Source: Endothia cerciana (lineage: Eukaryota > Ascomycota > Sordariomycetes > Diaporthales > Cryphonectriaceae). From it: a stretch of DNA of 64,000 nucleotides. Shown piece after piece: positions 10,680 to 21,008 of this stretch. A program made the translations under genes and the position numbers. Location of the stretch: assembly GCA_026119935.1 (NCBI GenBank), contig JALRMH010000039.1, forward strand, positions 310,001 to 374,000, given 5' to 3'. Each line of letters begins with the position of its first letter. The stretch's first letter is position 1. The notes under the pieces are model-generated. The model did no database searches and had not been told where the DNA came from. It saw nothing but the letters and a program-made list of their open reading frames with translations.

Positions 10680-13130
10680 CAATATAAAATTGAATGGAAA
10701 CAGTGCAAACCACAAAGCGAAGGGTACAAGATGCGCAAATCGTAAGAGATGAAAAAGCAGAGCGACCATAATGGAAATAATAGTCAGACAACGTAAATCA
10801 ACGAAACACAGAAAGAGAATACCAGAACAGGAAATCCGAAACCTGAAAACAGACCAGTAAGCATGCAGTAAGCAAAAACAAAGAGAGATCCAATGCTGTT
10901 TTGTCTAGACCGTCATGCTATCTCTCCTTCATAGCCAAGTCGGAATTTAGCCGCAGGAATGCATGCTGGTTTGTCTCTGTCAGGTAGGTGTAACACGGAA
11001 TGAAAATTGAAGAGCGTGGGGAACTTACAAACAAAAGAAGGCACGCAAGCCAGCTGCAGGGGAGGAATTATAGACATTATGTATAAGTAGACCTTGGTAA
11101 TTATATCCAAAAATAATAAGGAATGTCTGTATCGGCAATTAGTATTGTGCCGAAGGGGATGGCGAGACGGCGTGAGTTCAGGTCAATACACACCTTTGGA
11201 CCAGCCGAAATTAAGAATAGGAGAGAGACTCTATGCCGTTGCTTATGTGCACTCTGAATAGAACGAATGTGATAGAGATCGAAGCCCAAAATAATAACAT
11301 GCCGAAAAAGGAAATTGAGGTGAGATAGACGGTGGACTGAAAGAACGTGAGCAGTTTGAGTGATACCACGGTGAAATCTTAGATGAAGCGACAGAATATT
11401 GGAAAGAACGTAAGTCCTCTAAATAGGGACAAAGCGGGCTGAGCGAGCATGCCTTCAGAAAAGAGTGGACGGTTCCGTATGAGAGCCAGAACGTAGGAAG
11501 CGAGCAAGCGTCGAGTCGAAAAGATCGTGACGGTTCCAGAAGTACTAGCCCCAAGTGAAAGATGATACAAATGAAGGTGCCCGTGTAAATGAAGGAATGA
11601 TCATCGAAAAGATTGTTTGCCTAACGAGCGTGGCATATCTCCAGCAGTAAAAGATGAGTGGGGAGAAAAGAGAAAATATAATCGAACGAGTGTAGCCGCC
11701 TCGTGATGAACACGAAGCAGGCGAGTCGAATGACTCGTGAAACGAGTGTGCTTGCAGCAGAAGACGGGGCAAGTTATAGCCGCCAGTAAAGACAGCGTGA
11801 GGGAACCACTCAGTGAGACGAATGTGAGGTGAGCATAAATGTGCTAACGAATTGTTGAAAGGAGTGGACGAGGCCTCAAAGGCTCTATTAAATATCGTGT
11901 GATAGCGAGTGACGGAAGATTAAACAGTATTGAAGAAGTACGTCTCTGGAAGCACACCCGCCTGAAGAGTGGCGAGGCCTTCGATGTTCAATGGTAAAGA
12001 TCGTGAAGTAACGAGCGACGAAGGATTTAAACATTATCGCAGGATTGTACTCCGGATGTTCGGGGAAATAGCGAGTGGTCTGGGTCTCGAGGAGACTCTC
12101 AGAGATGGTGAGGTAATGCACGAAAAAGAATGAGATATTATCGCAAGGGGCTCTCCCGGATAGATATTCGAGATAATGAGTGGCTAGGGTCTGTTAGACC
12201 TAATGGAATATGGTGAAGCAAAGAGCAAGTGAGGGTCAAGTGTAAGAATTAATATGCGCCAGAGTTGGCAAAACGGCAATCGCAAAACGGCAGAGTCTTT
12301 CCAGGACACTCAAAATTGGAAATAGAGAATGGAAAAGAATCTCAGAACAGATAAAGAGAGAATAATGCTCAGAGATCCGTCAGTCGCAGAGTTGATGGAT
12401 CATTGTGCTTGAAGCGAGTGGCAATGGTTCGAAGCTTTCATCGTCCTTGGAACGGTCGGCAAATGCAGCGAATGGCAGAGGAAAGAGAATGTAAATGGTC
12501 CCAAGATGTTAAAAAATCTTGTCGAAATGGAGAGTGGTGGCAGCAGAGCCAGTGAACTTGGCCAGGTCTCTCCATTAACCCGAAATTGGTGCCACGAACG
12601 AGAGAAGGAGACCGGATTGAGGTGGTCAAAGTGGGCCGGCCATTTTGGAAAAGGGAGCAAGTCCGATTACTGCAACAAAAAGAGATCGAGTCTGGTCGAA
12701 TTGCCGGTTCGTATTAAAAGAGAGCGACGATTTCTGGCGATAGAGCGGACGAAGAAGGTTGAGAGCAGCTAACACTTTGAGAACGAGAGTGATACCCCTG
12801 CGAGAAGTAAACGAGTGGCAGTGGTCAGAAAATACCATTGCGCACGGGAAAATAGCGGGAGAAAGCGATGGACGATAATGAGGTCTGCGATCATACGAAA
12901 GCCGAGAGTGAGGGATTAGCGATGCTGGAACTGGCTATTGGATTGAGAACGAGAGTGTACAACGGAGGGTGGTTGAGCCCGCCATCGTGGAGAACGAGTG
13001 CTAGTGGGTGGTGGCGCTGTAGCCAGCCATCACTCCCAGACGAGAGATGGGACCTGATGGAGAGAGTGCGAGCGACTGCTGAAAGAAGGACGATGTGAGC
13101 GCTGAAGACTGGACGAACGAAAGAGGACAC
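10680..13130. other. Purine-skewed, word-repetitive non-coding tract
   Basis: About 2.4 kb with a visible excess of A+G on the plus strand and no credible gene. Short words such as gcgagtg, aacgagtg, aacgagagtg and gatagcgagtg recur dozens of times at irregular spacing. Longer imperfect echoes are also visible, e.g. near 11,900, 12,015, 12,070 and 12,175 (a block of roughly 55-140 bases with the theme atagcgagtg...attatcgcag...). Two adjacent copies of gcaaaacggca lie at about 12,270-12,290. It reads as a decayed tandem or dispersed repeat, or an unusual non-coding transcript. No terminal repeats or transposase sequence were seen. Confidence 0.4.
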
Positions 13131-15122
13131 TAAGCCGCCATGTGAGCAGTATTATATACTATTCCAGGGACCTGCTGTCTGCGGTGTTCAATATCAAGCG
13201 ACCACAATGCGTAGCCGCATCAATCCACTTGCTATGTTCCATAGCCTGCCAGCCAGGTACTTGAAACATATGAAGCCGGGTCAATAGCACATTACCTTCC
13301 AAGGCTTTTGGGCAGCTGTGGAATCAGCCGGCCCTCAGCGGCCAGGACAGGCATTGACTGCATTGACGCCTAGGAACAGGACATGACAAGCTGCGCCGAC
13401 CTGCATGGATGTGACAAATGCTCAGCGGCCAAAGAGCAGGCCCCCAAATTTTCGACGACAGCCAGTGAAAGGAACAGGATCGGGGTGCAGCCGGACTCTT
13501 CGGTGCTCAGGTGGGTCGTCAGCCGGACATCGGCAGACCCACTATGCGGCCGGTGGTCTCGGATCGGGTCCAACTCAAGGGGCCGAAACAATTTTGGATG
13601 GTTTCAAACCGGCAGTATGACCTGGACTGAAAAGCACAAGAAGCCTTGCTCAGCCAATGGTTCGAAACAGTCATCCTATACCGGCGTTGAGGCAGACGTC
13701 TCCTTGGCCTCGCGTTGCCTCAGGCTTTCAGATTGCCCATTTTCCTACTCATTACCCGAACGATGGACAAGGCATGAGGACCATGTTGACACGCACGCAC
13801 GCATCTGACTGTATTATCAGTCAGCAGTTGCACTAGGTTCTCGATGGCCTCAGGTGCGCCGCATGAAAGAGGGTATTTCGACTGGAACAACATTGCTGTC
13901 TGTAGCTCTGCCAGCTTCCAGCCGGGAGGGCTTTATGCCTCGCGAGTAGTGATGAAAGGTCATCTAGCCTTAACAAGTCTCGGACAGGATGTCATTTTTT
14001 TTTTATAATACGCAGAAATAGTGCGACGACCTTGACAACGCCCTGATCCGTGCATCTGTACTTGTTCCGGCAATGTCCACTGGCCCCCTGAACAACCCAG
14101 CTGATGTGCATACGTATCTTTTTAATAACTACAATCTCTGAGAAAGGAAAAGACAAAACGAAATTGTAGGCTTGACTTCGTGTTTATCATTTGTGGTTGG
14201 TATCGGCCATCTAGCAGAGCCATCCAGCGCAAGGAGCATGGGCGACTAAGCCTACTTTCAAGTTTTTCTAATATCAGTCCTTGCGTTCAAACCTAAGTAG
14301 TTACACTTATTTAAATCATGAAATTTTGAGTCTGGAACCTTGCGAGGGCGATAAGCCTATCAAGATCTTCCCAATTGATGCCATCAAAACTGTATTCCGC
14401 AGGACTTCGTTTGAAGGCGCCATCGGGTCGAAAAATTGCAGCCGGGGAGGACTAGGGATTTATCGAGTAGGATGAGGTGCGTGTCAGTAACTCAAACGAG
14501 TTCAATACATCTTGGCACTCTCCCGCTTCTATCAGCCGCCTCTAAACAATGGTAAATCCTCTATATATTGCTTTGGGTATGGTCCTGCTCGGCGGTTTGG
14601 GAAGGGTGAATAGCTGAGGCAAATTGCAAAACCTTTCACTTGCATCATGCGGAAAGGCCCTGATTTAGAGGGCCTGATTCTAGTCCTTCTATCTTTTGAC
14701 CGACGTCTACTCTACGACAACATTATGCATGCTATTTTCAAAACTAACTGGTCTGTTGTACCACTTCAGCGAGGCGAGTCGCGAGGGGCATGCCAGACTA
14801 ACAAGCTGGATATGCCCACAGTCGACAATAAAGCCAAGACTTTTCACAGCTGTGATGGCTTCATTATCGAAATTGAAATCTCCTGACACGAGACATCGTG
14901 TCTAAAGCTATCGAGAGGCTTGATACCGCTGAAACGCTAGTAATTTGTGAGGAATGCATGAGACATGGTCTGGCCCCGAAGGAACTCTGAGTAAGCCAAA
15001 AGAATCATTGAGCGCAACATTCGCGGAGATCCTCGCGGATATAAAAGGACAAGTGATCCTCCGCGATGGAGCAACTCATTATATCAAGCATCTAGTATCA
15101 GCCTCCCAAGATCTCGTTCAAA
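13131..15122. other. Gene-poor region, nothing recognised
   Basis: Open frames up to about 140 codons occur (for example 13383-13808 plus), but none shows a domain, intron structure or typical codon use. AT-rich islands near 14,000-14,300 and 14,540-14,650 are compatible with decayed repeat DNA. Confidence 0.35.
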
Positions 15123-15760
15123 ATGAATACCTCTCCTGCCAAGCTGTTGAGGGCCTTGATCCTCGCGATGCTGGCCTTCCACTTGCGTTGTACTCTCGCG
15201 ATACCACTATAAAACGGACTTAGCGAGAGAGACACTTGTAGGGAATCCTGATTACTAGAGCTCCGGAGAGATGTCTCGCTAAATATTGCGCCAGGTACGG
15301 ACCTGAGCTCTTTCGAGCCCCTTATTGTGCCCCAACCGGGACGACAACCACGAACACGACCATCGGTAATCTCTTGGGTCAAGACACGCTTTGCATTCCC
15401 ACCTCAGTCGACACCAGTTCACTCAAGTCCGTGCTCGCGGCTCTGGCGGAGGCCCACCCCTCACGTATCAAAGCCCGTAATTTCTAGGGCACTTGGGTGG
15501 GCAAGGCTCTCAAGAACACCTGGAAGGACATCAAGTCGGAGATCATCATAATCGCAGTTGAGGATATTGCAGAGTGGGCCAGCATCTCAGAGTGGGTCGA
15601 GTTAGTGATCTAGGGTTGGAAACTCGTGACCAGTGCAGACAAGAAGAAGGTGGCTGCCACGAGTTCCGATGGCAAGACCGTCAAAGAGTATGTGATTCGG
15701 AAGCCGGTAATTGCGAAGGACCCGGTTTGTGGAGGTTTCTCCCACAGGATGTGCCCGTAG
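15123..15760 (+). pseudogene. Decayed gene for a small secreted protein, family unknown
   Basis: A frame starting at ATG 15123 encodes MNTSPAKLLRALILAMLAFH followed by a signal-peptidase-like stretch, so it looks like a secretory signal. It is then broken by TAA (about 15,210) and TGA (about 15,249), both derivable from CAA and CGA by C-to-T change. Protein-like sequence resumes in another frame (about 15,242-15,760: GQDTLCIPTS, WVGKALKNTWKDIKSE, AEWASISEWVEL, KKKVAATSSDGKTVKEY). That part holds two in-frame TAG codons at 15,485 and 15,611, each explained by CAG-to-TAG. The pattern fits RIP or long neglect. I do not recognise the family. The alternative is chance open sequence; the signal peptide and repeated Q-to-stop pattern argue against it. 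Confidence 0.4.
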
Positions 15761-16636
15761 GGCTGCCTACAGCTCGTGGACCAAGTGCAGCATGGGCCTA
15801 TGGTGATACATCACCGTGTATGAGAGATGTTGGGTATGTCAGGCTCGGAGAGTGGGTGTAACGAATGTTGATGAGGTTTCCTTCAACAGGTCCTCTTAGG
15901 ATTGAGAGCAAGTGATCAGAGGAGGAACGTAGTGTAATACTTATATTGAAGTGTTAACAACAGATACTGAACAGTGATGATACACATCTTCCATCTGTAT
16001 ATTCCCTGAGCGAGTATATATGAGTGCCACTTCTAACACAGGGCGCCTTGTGTTGAGTGGTTGATACACTCCAGGTCCAGTCCAGGTAATAATCTGTCCG
16101 AAGTAAGCGTTAGTAGGCCTTTGGCGGTCTGCACCTCTGCTCATTGTACTTCTACAATAATGTCCATGATCGGGCGGTTCTCCACCGAAAAATACTCCAT
16201 AATCGCTCACCCCGCAAATTTGAGCTCCCCGTGTGACAGAGCCAGTCTGGCAGGATGCTACGATCTACGCATTAGCGTACCTTGACCGAGACGGGGCTCC
16301 AGAAATTCTCCAGGTTGCATGCAACGGATAATTGCGGCGTGTGGAGATGGACCGTGAAGGACCATTTGTGGAAGACAGGGGTCACTACCAATAGCCCGCA
16401 GGAGACATCAAGAAAATGGCCGTCCGAATTCTCCATTGGATGAGTGCATTGCAAGCTTTCCTGCAGTATAGTGGCAGGGACACCGGCATAATGGTCGGTA
16501 GTGGGGGAATAGAGGTCACGAGATCGAATGTTTATGTTCATAATGCGACGGGACGTCACCATACAAACTCCTTAGGGCACAATTAGACTGTTCATTGTGT
16601 TTTAGTCTTATTCTTGAGCTGATGAATCTAGCGAAC
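15761..16636. other. Intergenic region upstream of the sugar porter
   Basis: Holds the presumed promoter of the downstream MFS gene. Minus-strand frames at 15941-16210 and 16272-16562 contain some protein-like stretches (for example FGGEPPDHGHY), but neither belongs to a family I know and no clean exon join was found. Confidence 0.35.
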
Positions 16637-19060
16637 ATGTCCGAAGCCGAGCCTCAGAGTGTTGAGAACATAAAGGAGACTGGTGTCCATGAGGAGGGGG
16701 CACAGGGTCACGTCGAGCCGGTGACGGCGGACTGGCGGGTCGAGGCCGCTGTCAAGACGCGCTGGCACTCCATCAAATCAAATCCCAAAATCATCATCAT
16801 AGCCCTGTTTGCTTCGTAAGTCCCTCCCGCTACTCATAAGGGTCGTCTATCATTGACGACGACTGCGATATCAGTTTTGGGGGTTTCGAATATGGCTATC
16901 AACAAGGAGTATTGTCCCAGTCCTTCGTCGCAACCCGTTTTACAGAAAACTTCCCCTCAGTCGTCCAGTCCTCGGCATCTGAGGGTTGGTTGACATCCGT
17001 ACTCCAGCTTGGCGGCATCGTTGGATCTCTCTCCGCTGGCCTGCTCGGCGAGATGTTCTCGAGAAAATATACCATGTTCAGCGCATGCTGCTTCACAGTG
17101 CTCGGCAGCTACCTCTATGTTGGCGCCCACGACGGGCATCCGCAACTCCTTTACGCGGGGCGATTCTTCACCGGCATCGGTGTTGGCATTTATAGCGGTG
17201 TCGGGCCACTTTACAACGCGGAGATCTCAGCTCCCGAGACGAGAGGTTTTATCGTCAGCTTCTACCAGTTCACCACCATATTGGGCATCATGTTGAGTTT
17301 CTGGATTGGATATGTATGATCTCTGGATATCCTTATCTTCCCTTTCTTGGCTTTTACCTCCCTGGGACCCTCTTCTCTTCACTTTCAAAGTGCAATTCTC
17401 TGTCCCTATAATTCCCCACAGGCATCTCTAGCCGAGGCTCAAACATCCCAAAACCTTCCATTATTGCAAAAATCTCTCTCATCGAATACCGTGAAACTGA
17501 CTGCGCGTCCTCTAGGGGAGCAACTACATCGGTGGGACTGGAGAGGGACAGTCTGACTTGGCGTGGAGGCTTCCATCAATCATCCAGGGCATTCCGTCTA
17601 TACTTCTAGCTCTAGGTATCTGGTGGATGCCATTTTCTCCGCGATGGCTCGTGAAGGTTGGCAAGTATGAGAAGGCGAAGAAGACCTTGGCTTGGCTTCG
17701 TAAGAAACCGATCGAGGACCCGCTCATCGAGGCCGAATTCCTAGAAATCAGGGCCGAGGCTTTATTTGAGCAGCGTGTATTCGAGAAGAACTTCCCCGAA
17801 CTAGCAGCTAAGGTTGGCCCTTCCCAACAGCTGCTACTGTTGCGATCCTGGTGCTGACTACTCCACAGGAGAAACAGAGTACGCTCGTACGAGAACTCGC
17901 GGGTTATGTCCCTTTATTTCAGTCACGGGACAACCTGAAGCGTGCTGCCACAGCGTGGCTGATCATGTTCTGGCAACAGTGGACCGGCATTGATTCGAGT
18001 ATGTCAAAGTATTACAGCATCTGAAGGAATCTTAGCTGATAGCCTTGAAGTCATATATTACGCGTCGAGTGTATTCCAAAGCTATGGCTTCTCAGAGGGT
18101 ACGACTGCCGAGCTGGCTACGGGCGTCACTGGATCTGTCTTCCTGGCGAGCACAATTCCCGGAATGGTATGTGATAATATTCCATTGGTTGGCTCGAAGT
18201 TGCATAGTATGACGTACTAATACAACCAAAGCTCCTCATCGATCGGCTGGGGCGCAAAACGATGCTTCTCACCGGATCAACCATTATGTTCGTAACCATG
18301 ATCAGTGTAGGAGTAATCGTCGCAAAGTTTCGCCATGATTGGGCCAGTCACAGTGACGCAGGTAAGCTCCACCTCAATCGAGACAGCACCGGTGCTAGCT
18401 ATCTTTGCTAACCAAACTCGCCTGGTCAGGATGGGCTGCAATCGCCCTCATCTGGATCTACGTGAGTGCATACCTTTGCAGGTGTGTGCTCAGAAAAGGG
18501 ATCTGACCTTCAAATGCAGACCGCTGGCTTTGGATATGGTTGGGGCCCAGCCTCCTGGGTAAGTAAATATTTCGTCAAGTCAATCTACATGGGGCCGTAA
18601 CGTGAGTCTTTTGACTCACTCTTGAACAGACACTCGTGTCCGAGATATTCCCCCTATCCATAAGGGCACGAGGTGCCTCAATAGGGGCCTCGAGTAATTG
18701 GATCAACAATTTCGCCATTGCTCTCTTCGTGCCCTCTATGTTCGCTGCATGGGCCTGGGGGACTTATATCTTCTTTGCCGTATTTCTTCTAGGCGGCTTT
18801 GTAAGTGGTCCCTGCCATATTGTCTGTTGCATTCCGCTTAAAGACATACTTTATTGACGAGTACTTTTGTCTTCTAGCTTTGGGTCTGGTTGGTTTTGCC
18901 CGAGACCAAGAATGCTACTCTTGAAGACATGGACCGTGTCTTCAAGAGTCATACCGGTGCAAAGGATGCTGCCATGCTAGCCGATGCACAAAGGGATGTG
19001 GGCCTACTTGAATTTCTCAGCCGTGATATTAATTTGAACATAAGCGGAGAGAAGGTCTAG
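16637..19060 (+). CDS. MFS sugar porter, ten exons
   Basis: Plasma-membrane sugar:proton symporter-type carrier of about 530 aa with 12 predicted membrane helices. Exons: 16637-16815, 16875-17313, 17516-17812, 17869-17998, 18051-18166, 18232-18361, 18430-18471, 18520-18558, 18630-18800 and 18878-19060, all joining in frame. Family marks: FGGFEYGYQQGVLSQSF in helix 1, GRFFTGIGVGIYSGVGPLYNAEISAPETRG in helices 4-5, SPRWLVKVGKYEKAKKTLAWLR in the central loop, QQWTGIDSIIYYASSVF in helix 7, LIDRLGRKTMLL after helix 8, and WTLVSEIFPLSIRARGASIG and LPETKNATLEDMDRVF near the C-terminus. Substrate is not evident; relatives include fungal hexose, lactose and quinate permeases. The number of introns is high for this family and two coding exons are only about 40 nt. 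Confidence 0.9.
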
Positions 19061-19895
19061 ATGCTTCAAATTTCAACGGTGATGCTGGGAATGGCAATTA
19101 CTAGGACCAGGCAGGTGGCATGGATGGGAGGCCTTTCCGAAGACATCGGGGACGGTAGGTGTTGAGGAAAATGTGAAGCAGACTTTCCAATGGATTTCCC
19201 ATAAACTATAAAATTTATAGTCTATTGGGCACCGTAACTGCTTTTTTCATGAGATCGGCTGATTGGAGATCAAGAACTCAGAGCAAGTCCATGCAATAGT
19301 ATGAATGAAGCATGTATTAATGCAACAAATTGACCAGTCACTCACGGAGAAGACATCAGCGTTACAAGCTACTAGTAATATTAAGCCACTAAGTCACTAT
19401 CATGTTTCTTTTTTTTTTCTTTTCTTTTCTTTTCTTTTCTTTTCTTTTTCTTTTTTTGTAATGCTCCTGGCGCTACTATGTCTGACGGGGCCACAGTTTC
19501 ACACCCAAACCGCCATTCCTTTCCAAGACAAGAACAGAAAATCGCGAAGTGATGCACACTAATAAGTTGTCAATAACTACACACGGTCCCTTCCTTGCGA
19601 GCCTGTCCCCGCGTGATATCACGCTCTAGTATAAAACTCTTTCTAGCTATTTTTTTTTTTTCCTTCCAAAGGAAAAAAAGCAAAAACTTGTAGCATACTC
19701 CTTTGTAGGATCACAAATTCTTACAACCGTGCCGCTTCCCATTCTGTACAAAGAACATAAGGAAAAAATATTAAGAGCATCGTCGCCGGCCCGAAGTAAC
19801 GCCAATACCAAACATGCAACGAGAGCTACCGACTGCTATCAGATAGATATGAGGCTGGGAGACGTTCAAGAGATTCCTGTACTTGTTCTTTACTT
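19061..19895. other. Convergent intergenic region with pyrimidine repeats
   Basis: Between the 3' ends of the sugar porter and the RTA1-family gene. Contains a (TTTTC)n tract and a T12 run that can pair with a following A-rich stretch (about 19,649-19,680). No gene recognised. Confidence 0.45.
19407..19457. repeat. (TTTTC)n pyrimidine microsatellite
   Basis: T-rich tract with TTTTC units repeated about six times, flanked by longer T runs. Located in a 3' intergenic region. Confidence 0.85.
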
Positions 19896-21008
19896 TCAAG
19901 AACCCCTGTCTTCTTTGCCGCCCTCTTTGCCGCCCTCTTTGCCGCCCTCTTCGCCATTCTTTGCGCCTTCCTTTGCGCCTTCCTTTGCGCCCTTCTCTGC
20001 CTTCTTCTCATCCTTAGTCCAGGAGGAGGCGGGTCCGACCAGGGCCTGGCCTGGATGCATGATGGCGAGTATGAGAAGGCAGACCATCATCGGAAAGGCA
20101 TCTAGTGCGTAACTGTATGCCTCATGGAAAGGGACCGGATTGGAGGTAGGCGACAAGCCACCGCCGAACTCAGCAATGCGGTAGAAAATCCTAAGCTATT
20201 TCTCATGTAAGTCAGTGAACATCGTGTTTACGGGCGATTGAAACTTACCGAAATGAGAGCTAGAACAGTGTACAAAGCAACCAGGAGACCCTTCCAACCT
20301 CTTTTCTTGACATCGACGTCACTGTCGAGGCCACCCAATTCCATCGGCATCGAATATGAACCAAACTGAAGTGCCTTGCGGTGAAACATAATCATCAGAC
20401 ATAGGAACACCAGGATGAAGAGTTCTTGAATGGCAATTCCAGCCGTGTAGATATGTAGTCCAGTCTGCACCGAGGAGCCCGAGCCTGGACCCGTCATGGA
20501 ACCCCCAGTGGCTTGGACCAGGAAGGTCAAGACATCGGCCCATACGAACCACTTGCTCATACCGGTAGCGCAGAAGGGTCCAATCTTCTTTTCGGGTAGG
20601 AAGTAGTACACCATCCTTGAAAATGTCATGTAGACGAATGCATTAATCCACAACGGTGCCAGCAGAAACAGCAAGGTGTGATCAAATGCGTATCCAATGT
20701 TCTGCTGGTCGTGCGCCCCGAGCACGCCGGTTATGAAGGCGACCGTCTCCCATAGAGCCCCCATGATGAGGACCCAGGCATAGCGCTTTTTGAAGGTGAT
20801 GGCCTCGGTCAGGTGTGCGATTGTTAAGATGCCAAAGATGACCGGAGACGGCAACAGCGGCGCTGAATGATGGATCGAAGTTGTAATACGAATCGCATGC
20901 CGTGATTGGCACATAGCCGTATTTACCAGGGACTGCGGTTGTGCAGCTAGCAGCTGAGAGATCGGACGTTGATGTTGCCGTGGCTGTGGTTGCTGCAGAG
21001 GTCGCCAT
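19896..21008 (-). CDS. RTA1-family membrane protein with suspected frameshift
   Basis: Fungal lipid-translocating exporter/RTA1 family: multi-helix membrane proteins linked to sterol, sphingoid-base or drug resistance. Start at 21008 (MATSAATTATATS), intron 20248-20196, end 19896. Family sequence: CTTAVPGKYGYVPITACDSYYNFDPSFSAA at the N-terminus, then IFGILTIAHLTEAITFKKRYAW, MGALWETVAFITGVLGAHDQQN, LAPLWINAFVYMTFSRMVYYF, MSKWFVWADVLTFLVQATGG, IRFYRIAEF, and a last helix ALDAFPMMVCLLILAIMHPGQAL. The N-terminal part and the rest are in different frames; a one-base (or +7) indel is needed between about 20,838 and 20,870, with no room for an intron. The hydrophilic tail carries GAKEG/GGKEGG repeats. 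Either a pseudogene or an assembly error; everything else is intact. Confidence 0.85.

Noticed and set aside
16272..16562. Minus-strand frame with some protein-like sequence
   Set aside because: No known family and no clean continuation through splice sites; could be decayed but cannot be supported.
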